From: Chryseobacterium gambrini
Lineage (GTDB): Bacteria > Bacteroidota > Bacteroidia > Flavobacteriales > Weeksellaceae
Direction of reading: 5' to 3'
DNA length: 64,000 nucleotides
Assembly: GCF_900156825.1 (NCBI RefSeq)
Contig: NZ_FTOV01000006.1
Location: 186,001-250,000, forward strand
The notes beneath the pieces were generated by a model. The model did no database searches and had not been told where the DNA came from. It saw only the letters and a list, made by a program, of their open reading frames with translations. This document shows, in pieces, positions 59,659-64,000 of the stretch. The translations under genes and the position numbers were made by a program. Numbering within the stretch: position 1 is the first letter of the stretch; each line of letters opens with the position of its first letter.

Positions 59659-61038
59659 TTATAAATAAATCTGGAACTGTACAATGAATTCCCCTTTTGA
59701 AGAAGGACTTTCCGTAGGGCTCGTATAAACCGGTCTTGTTGAATACTGTGTGGTAATTTTCGCATGATGACCGTCTATGAACCAGTTTGCACCCACATCA
59801 AACTGTGACGAAGATTTGTCAAACGCTTCAAAATTTTTGTGAGTATACGCTGCGAAAGGCTGGATTCTGATTTTCGGTTTTTCTGCCTGACTTGGTAAAA
59901 GCAATCCGGCTTGTGCATAGATAATATTCCCTGTTCCGATGGTCGGTTGCAGATTTCCTACTCCTGCAATGGCTTTGCTTCCCGTAAAATTCGGATCAGA
60001 AGCAGCAATGTTCATAATTCCTAAATTTCTCACGTAATTCGGACCAAACTGATAATTGTAATAGCCTGCATACGCGGAAACTGCCATTTTATTTTTAGCA
60101 TTTCCCAAAGGAATATCTGCAAAAGCATCTACAGCAACAAGCGTAATGTCATGCTTTTCAACAGTGGAATTTACAGAAGTTCGGGTTCCGTCTTTTTGAT
60201 GATAAAAGCCTGCGCCAAGATTAAAAACTTTTTTGGTTCCCAGATAAGAACCCACTTTAAAAGGCAGCACATTGGATTCTTCATCTAAAAACTGATACTC
60301 TACATATCCGGCTTTTGAAAAATTAGGATTTCCGTTATTGTCTACGGCAACCGCTTTAGCCGGATCGGTAACATTTACCGGAGTTAAATCCGTTGCAAAA
60401 GGCTTGTTTAAACTGAAACGGTATTCCAGTTTTCCGTATTTGCCTTTCGCAAACATTCCCAGTTGTCTCGCAAACTGATCGGAATTATCGATTAATGGCC
60501 ATGTAAAAATAGGAGAATCAACTGTAAGGAAATTTAATGTTGATGCCATCGTCATTCGGGAAAGTCCCATGTAGTAATGAAGTCCCGCCCCTAAAGACAA
60601 GGTAAATTTTCCTGCTTCTCCGGGTAGAAATACAGCGTATTCATTCCATGCATCATGAAAAAATAGCTGTGGTTTTTTACCGTTTCCATAACCTCCTGTT
60701 CCTGAAGTTCCCGAACCGCCTCCATTGATAAATGTCTGATTGTTAATCCCAAAATGCGCTAAGATCATATATCTTTTGGAAATCTGAGCGTACGCTAAAG
60801 TACGTAATCTCCTGTTTCCCAGACTCCATGAATTGTCTGTGGGTTCTCCGCCAACCATACTTCCCGGATTCATTTGCGTGTTCCTCAACCAAAACTGATC
60901 CCATAAAATGAACCTGACATATTTATTGCCCTGCTGATTGAGATTAATTTTTAATCCGCTTCCGTAATCCGGCGAACCTTGAGCGTGTAAAGAATTGCTG
61001 ATTAGAGCCAATCCAATAAAAGTGATTAATTTCTTCAT
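59659..61038 (-). CDS. Outer-membrane porin (phosphate-selective/carboxylate porin-like)
   Basis: 459 residues. Signal peptide to about SLHAQ (residue 20). The mature chain is a beta-barrel with alternating strands (YVRFILWDQFWLR, RYMILAHFGINNQ, FTLSLGAGLHYYMGL) and ends GEFIVQFQIYL with a terminal hydrophobic residue, as barrels need for assembly. It resembles OprO/OprP-type porins of Bacteroidetes. Probably the outer-membrane entry for the substrate of the MFS carrier that follows on the same strand. Confidence 0.85.
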   Translation of the reverse strand: MKKLITFIGLALISNSLHAQGSPDYGSGLKINLNQQGNKYVRFILWDQFWLRNTQMNPGSMVGGEPTDNSWSLGNRRLRTLAYAQISKRYMILAHFGINNQTFINGGGSGTSGTGGYGNGKKPQLFFHDAWNEYAVFLPGEAGKFTLSLGAGLHYYMGLSRMTMASTLNFLTVDSPIFTWPLIDNSDQFARQLGMFAKGKYGKLEYRFSLNKPFATDLTPVNVTDPAKAVAVDNNGNPNFSKAGYVEYQFLDEESNVLPFKVGSYLGTKKVFNLGAGFYHQKDGTRTSVNSTVEKHDITLVAVDAFADIPLGNAKNKMAVSAYAGYYNYQFGPNYVRNLGIMNIAASDPNFTGSKAIAGVGNLQPTIGTGNIIYAQAGLLLPSQAEKPKIRIQPFAAYTHKNFEAFDKSSSQFDVGANWFIDGHHAKITTQYSTRPVYTSPTESPSSKGEFIVQFQIYL

Positions 61039-61229
61039 AAATTATCAATTTTTGGCGTTGTTTTTTGTGAAAGCCAAATTGTAATTAAAAATTTATTTAA
61101 AGAAATTTAATATATATTAATGGTAAGTATATAGATATATCTTAAAGTTCTAAGTTTTGAGTTTAGTATTTATTGGTATTGAGCAGGATTTTAAATTCTC
61201 AATTCATTTATTTACAATTGATTTTGTAG

Positions 61230-61646
61230 TTATTTTTTAAATCTTTCCCACTTGATGAGCATATATTTGTCTGCAAACTGAGTGATAATTAATCCTGAAT
61301 TCTTCAGATTTTCTTCTTTACTCATGTAGTCAATCAGTTCATTTTGTTTTAGGATTTTATATACCGGATGAAACTCAGAATGCGGTGGTCGTGTAATATT
61401 GTATTTCTTGATCCATGAACTGATCGTCACATGAGAAACGCCAATAATTCTTTCAATTTCACGAAAACTCAATCCCTCGAGATAGAGCTGTAAAGCTTTG
61501 GTTACGTAGTAATCGTCTATTTGTTTCCCCAGTTTTTTTACCGTGAAATAATAGTTGCAATCTTTACATAGAAAGCGTTGTTTGCTGTTTACAATTCCGC
61601 TTCTAACCACTTTGTCTGTGTTGCATTTCGGACAGCGATTTTCCAT
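61230..61646 (-). CDS. IS1 InsA-like zinc-ribbon and helix-turn-helix protein (orphan)
   Basis: 138 residues. N-terminal zinc ribbon CPKCNTDK...CKDCNYYF (four Cys), then a helix-turn-helix LSFREIERIIGVSHVTISSWIKKYN. These match the InsA half of IS1 transposases. No DDE (InsB) part and no terminal inverted repeats are nearby, so it looks like a free-standing, possibly domesticated, DNA-binding protein. It is divergent from the arginine operon (160 bases between start codons), which makes it a candidate regulator of that operon. Confidence 0.8.
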   Translation of the reverse strand: MENRCPKCNTDKVVRSGIVNSKQRFLCKDCNYYFTVKKLGKQIDDYYVTKALQLYLEGLSFREIERIIGVSHVTISSWIKKYNITRPPHSEFHPVYKILKQNELIDYMSKEENLKNSGLIITQFADKYMLIKWERFKK

Positions 61647-61662
61647 AACTATATCTTTTTAG

Positions 61663-61670
61663 CAAATATA
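61663..61670 (-). promoter_or_regulatory. Candidate -7 box TATATTTG for the InsA-like gene
   Basis: On the minus strand TATATTTG lies 16 bases before the ATG at 61646. No suitably spaced -33 box. Confidence 0.4.
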
Positions 61671-61753
61671 TAATAATTTAGCAAAATATTAATTTCGTGT
61701 AAAGATAAAATTACCTGTATATTAATTTAATTCAATAAAATTATCTTTTTTAT

Positions 61754-61786
61754 TTGGTTTTAAAAGAAATTATATTTTAAATTTGC
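61754..61786 (+). promoter_or_regulatory. Bacteroidetes-type promoter of the arginine operon
   Basis: TTTG at 61754-61757 and TAAATTTG at 61779-61786 with a 21-base spacer, 20 bases before the GNAT ATG. Close to the TTTG/TAnnTTTG consensus. Confidence 0.65.
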
Positions 61787-61806
61787 CAAAAAATTTAGAT
61801 AAATAA

Positions 61807-62403
61807 ATGGAAATAGAAATTTCCTCATCCATGCATCTGATGTATGTGAGTGAAATACAGCAGGAAATGTACGATTCTGCACAGCGCAGAGGAACGGGGA
61901 TTGCCAAACGTTCCATAGAATACCTCAGTAAAAAAATTACTGATGGAAACGCTGTAGTCGCCACCGATAAAGGAAAGTGGGTGGGTTTCTGTTATATAGA
62001 AACATGGTCTCACGGACAGTTTGTTGCCAATTCCGGGCTTATTGTCTCTCCCGAATTCAGACATTTGGGAGTGGCAACCTTAATCAAGGATAAAGTATTC
62101 GCTTTATCCCGAAAAAAATACCCAAACGCTAAAATTTTCGGATTAACTACCGGTTTAGCAGTAATGAAGATCAACAGCGATTTAGGATATAAACCCGTTA
62201 TTTATTCTGAGCTTACTCAGGATGAAGAATTCTGGAACGGCTGCAAAAGCTGCGTGAATTATGATATTTTAATGAAAAAAGAACGGAAAAACTGCCTTTG
62301 CACAGCAATGCTTTTCGTTCCCGATAATACAAAAAACAGCACTGAAAATAATCAGTCTGAAAACAGATACAATAATGAGCAAGAAAGTAGTTTTAGCATT
62401 TAG
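61807..62403 (+). CDS. GNAT acetyltransferase, probable first enzyme of the arginine pathway
   Basis: 198 residues with a GNAT fold: GKWVGFCYIETW, the acyl-CoA loop VSPEFRHLGVATLIKDKVF, and FGLTTGLAVMKINSDLGYKPV. It overlaps argG by 29 bases, so translation is coupled. In Bacteroidetes arginine operons a GNAT takes the place of a classical ArgA. Some members of the phylum make succinylated rather than acetylated intermediates, so the acyl donor here is uncertain. Cytosolic. Confidence 0.82.
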   Translation: MEIEISSSMHLMYVSEIQQEMYDSAQRRGTGIAKRSIEYLSKKITDGNAVVATDKGKWVGFCYIETWSHGQFVANSGLIVSPEFRHLGVATLIKDKVFALSRKKYPNAKIFGLTTGLAVMKINSDLGYKPVIYSELTQDEEFWNGCKSCVNYDILMKKERKNCLCTAMLFVPDNTKNSTENNQSENRYNNEQESSFSI

Positions 62404-63562
62404 CGGAGGTCTCGATACCTCTTACTGCGCCAAATATCTCAGCGAAACACTGGGATATGATGTGTATGCAGTTACTGTAAACACCGGAGGTTTTTCCAAA
62501 GATGAAGAAAAAGAACTGGAGAAAAAAGCCCTGAATCTTGGGGTAAAAGAATACAGGTGCGTTGATGCTCAGGAAGATTATTACAATTCTTGTGTAAAAT
62601 ATCTGATTTTCGGTAATGTTCTGAAAAACAATACCTATCCTCTGTCTGTAAGTGCGGAGCGTACCATTCAGGCGCAGGAAATTGCAAAATATGCGATTGA
62701 AATCGGCGCAGATGCAATTGCGCACGGAAGTACGGGAGCGGGAAACGATCAGGTTCGTTTTGATCTTATTTTTCAGGTAATGTGTCCGAATGTGGAAATC
62801 ATTACGCCAATCCGTGATATGGCTCTTTCCCGTGAAGAGGAAATTGAATTTTTGAAAAGTCACGGCTACGAAATGGAATTTCAGAAAGCGCAATATTCTG
62901 TCAATAAAGGACTTTGGGGAACTTCAGTTGGCGGAAAGGAAACGCTGACTTCAAGAAATTATCTTCCTGAAGAAGCTTTTCCGTCACAAATTAAAGAAAA
63001 TCAACCCTCTGAATTGGAAATTGAGTTTAAAAATGGCGAAATTATCTCTGTAAACGGAGAAAGTTTTGAACATCCGGTTTACGCGATTCAGAAAATCGAA
63101 GAATTGGCTTCGGCTTACGGAATCGGTCGTGATGTTCACGTAGGAGATACCATTGTCGGAATTAAAGGAAGGGTAGGTTTCGAGGCAGCGGCGGCTTCAG
63201 TGATTATCAAATCCCATCATTTATTAGAAAAACATACGCTTTCAAAATATCAGCAGATGATGAAGTCCCAATTAACCGACTGGTACGGAAACTGGCTTCA
63301 CGAAGCACTTTTCTTAGATCCTGTGATGAGGAATATCGAATCTTTTCTTGTTGATTCTCAAAAAACAGTCAGCGGAAAAGTATTTGTAACCCTTCATCCT
63401 TACCGATTTATTTTGAATGGAATTGAATCTCAGCACGATTTGATGTCAGACAAGTTCGGAAGCTACGGAGAAGCAAACAGGGCATGGACAGGCGAAGATG
63501 TGAAAGGATACACAAAGATTGTAAGCAATTCTTTAAATATATATCATCAGATTAATAAATAA
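62375..63562 (+). CDS. argG: Argininosuccinate synthase
   Basis: 395 residues. ATP-pyrophosphatase P-loop AFSGGLDTSYCAKYL (residues 8-22), GSTGAGNDQVRFDL, and the SVNKGLWGTSVGGKE segment. It joins citrulline and aspartate using ATP to give argininosuccinate. Cytosolic. Start inside the 3' end of the GNAT gene. Followed by repeats and then argC, so the operon order is GNAT-argG-argC. Confidence 0.95.
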   Translation: MSKKVVLAFSGGLDTSYCAKYLSETLGYDVYAVTVNTGGFSKDEEKELEKKALNLGVKEYRCVDAQEDYYNSCVKYLIFGNVLKNNTYPLSVSAERTIQAQEIAKYAIEIGADAIAHGSTGAGNDQVRFDLIFQVMCPNVEIITPIRDMALSREEEIEFLKSHGYEMEFQKAQYSVNKGLWGTSVGGKETLTSRNYLPEEAFPSQIKENQPSELEIEFKNGEIISVNGESFEHPVYAIQKIEELASAYGIGRDVHVGDTIVGIKGRVGFEAAAASVIIKSHHLLEKHTLSKYQQMMKSQLTDWYGNWLHEALFLDPVMRNIESFLVDSQKTVSGKVFVTLHPYRFILNGIESQHDLMSDKFGSYGEANRAWTGEDVKGYTKIVSNSLNIYHQINK

Positions 63563-63816
63563 AATTTGGACAGCTTTATCCGCCTGTAGTTTATCCTGAG
63601 CTTGTCGAAGGGTCCCAATCTTTTATTCGTCGTTCCTCCTCACAAAAGGATTTCCGCTCAAGTCGGGCTGCGAGAAGGTCGAAGACCAATGAACCCGAAG
63701 GGTTCAATACGAATAGCCGTAGGTAAAACCTATGGATTAAAAGATCAAAAGAAACAAAGAACCCGATAGGGTTCAATAACAATAACCGTAGGTGAAAACC
63801 TATGGAAAATAATAAA
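63563..63816. repeat. Repeat cluster between argG and argC, including solo REP palindromes
   Basis: It contains CCTGAGCTTGTCGAAGG (about 63595, a dispersed repeat), then GAACCCGAAGGGTTC (63691-63705) with CCGTAGGTAAAACCTATGG (63717-63735), and GAACCCGATAGGGTTC (63759-63774) with a second CCGTAGG...CCTATGG hairpin (63786-63805). The last two pairs are the same palindromes that flank RAYT module 2 at 54002-54636. Confidence 0.88.
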
Positions 63817-64000
63817 ATGAAAAAGAAAATAGGAATCATCGGAGCCAACGGTTACACAGGAAGCGAACTGGTTCGTCTGTTGGTTTTTCATCCCAATGTA
63901 TCATTGAGTTTTTTATATAGCCGTTCAAATTCGGGAACAAAAATTTCAGATTTGTACCCGGATTTAACGACGGTTTGTGAAATGGTTTTAACGGATCAGC
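63817..64000 (+). CDS. argC: N-acetyl-gamma-glutamyl-phosphate reductase, N-terminal part (runs off window)
   Basis: The first 61 residues are visible and the frame is open to the window end. The N-terminus KIGIIGANGYTGSELVRLL is the NADP-binding fold of ArgC. It reduces the acylated glutamyl phosphate to the semialdehyde. An alternative in-frame ATG at 63802 lies inside the palindromic repeat (CCTATGG) and would add five residues; 63817 is preferred because the family usually starts right at the Rossmann fold. Confidence 0.92.
   Translation, partial: MKKKIGIIGANGYTGSELVRLLVFHPNVSLSFLYSRSNSGTKISDLYPDLTTVCEMVLTDQ

Noticed and set aside
62393..62893. 166-residue open frame antisense to argG
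   Set aside because: Fully within argG, with no signal peptide, domain or promoter; an opposite-strand shadow.
63591..63848. Open frame with text such as LNPIGFFV and HRFYLRLFVLNPSGS, and a similar one at 54464-54784
   Set aside because: These are translations of the REP palindromes, not genes; the shared peptide text only reflects the shared repeat.

Overview
The window looks like chromosomal DNA of a Flavobacteriia member, most likely Chryseobacterium or a close relative. Reasons: low GC outside a few repeats, the Bacteroidetes promoter signature TTTG-N19..21-TAnnTTTG ahead of several genes, two secreted enzymes with C-terminal type IX secretion (T9SS) sorting domains, a fused SecDF, TonB-dependent and beta-barrel outer-membrane proteins, many short MKK-type lipoproteins, and dispersed palindromic repeats between genes. 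No CRISPR array, rRNA, tRNA, prophage or plasmid backbone was seen.

Layout. 1-2.6 kb: end of a flavin amine oxidase, an HxlR regulator, and a divergent oxidative-stress-type operon (DJ-1/PfpI, OsmC, NAD(P)-binding reductase). 2.6-9.4 kb: DEAD-box helicase, two paralogous lipocalin-like lipoproteins flanking an SGNH hydrolase pair, aldehyde/alcohol dehydrogenase YqhD, a 640-base repeat-filled gap and two more exported proteins. 9.5-12.4 kb: a very AT-rich two-gene island encoding a primase-polymerase (BT4734/VirE_N-like AEP plus a PriCT-2-like domain) followed by a reverse transcriptase. 12.5-24.5 kb: ppc, a T9SS subtilisin, sugar-nucleotide genes (DegT aminotransferase, galE, a nucleotidyltransferase) interrupted by a REP-associated tyrosine transposase, a TonB-type receptor and mltG. 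24.5-48 kb: housekeeping genes (dapF, pnuC, APC permease, hemN, PQQ-type sugar dehydrogenase, secDF, a Tet-like MFS pump, tatA, PAP2, TPR protein, trmL, rlmH, BrkB, nhaA, RelA/SpoT). 48-61 kb: an acetate/propionate module, all on the minus strand: porin, MFS carrier, two small membrane proteins, an SSS-type sensor kinase, a stand-alone receiver, propionyl-CoA synthetase, a GNAT and acetyl-CoA synthetase. 61-64 kb: an orphan IS1 InsA-like zinc-ribbon/HTH protein and the start of an arginine operon (GNAT, argG, argC).

How the genes work together. The 49-61 kb block reads as uptake (porin, MFS), sensing (transporter-like kinase plus receiver, similar to CrbS/CrbR) and activation (PrpE, Acs) of short-chain carboxylates. 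A second transposase with its own palindromes has inserted between kinase and receiver and supplies the last codons and the stop of the kinase. The arginine genes start from a strong predicted promoter, and copies of the same palindromes sit between argG and argC.

Best candidate for an undescribed system: the PrimPol-RT pair at 9527-12424. It is a stand-alone two-gene unit with no cas genes nearby, wedged between ordinary chromosomal genes. The 111 bases between the two ORFs can fold into several hairpins, one with a GAAA tetraloop. RT plus primase-polymerase pairings are known from CRISPR adaptation modules and, as I recall, from one group of defence RTs as a fusion, so novelty would have to be tested by homology search.
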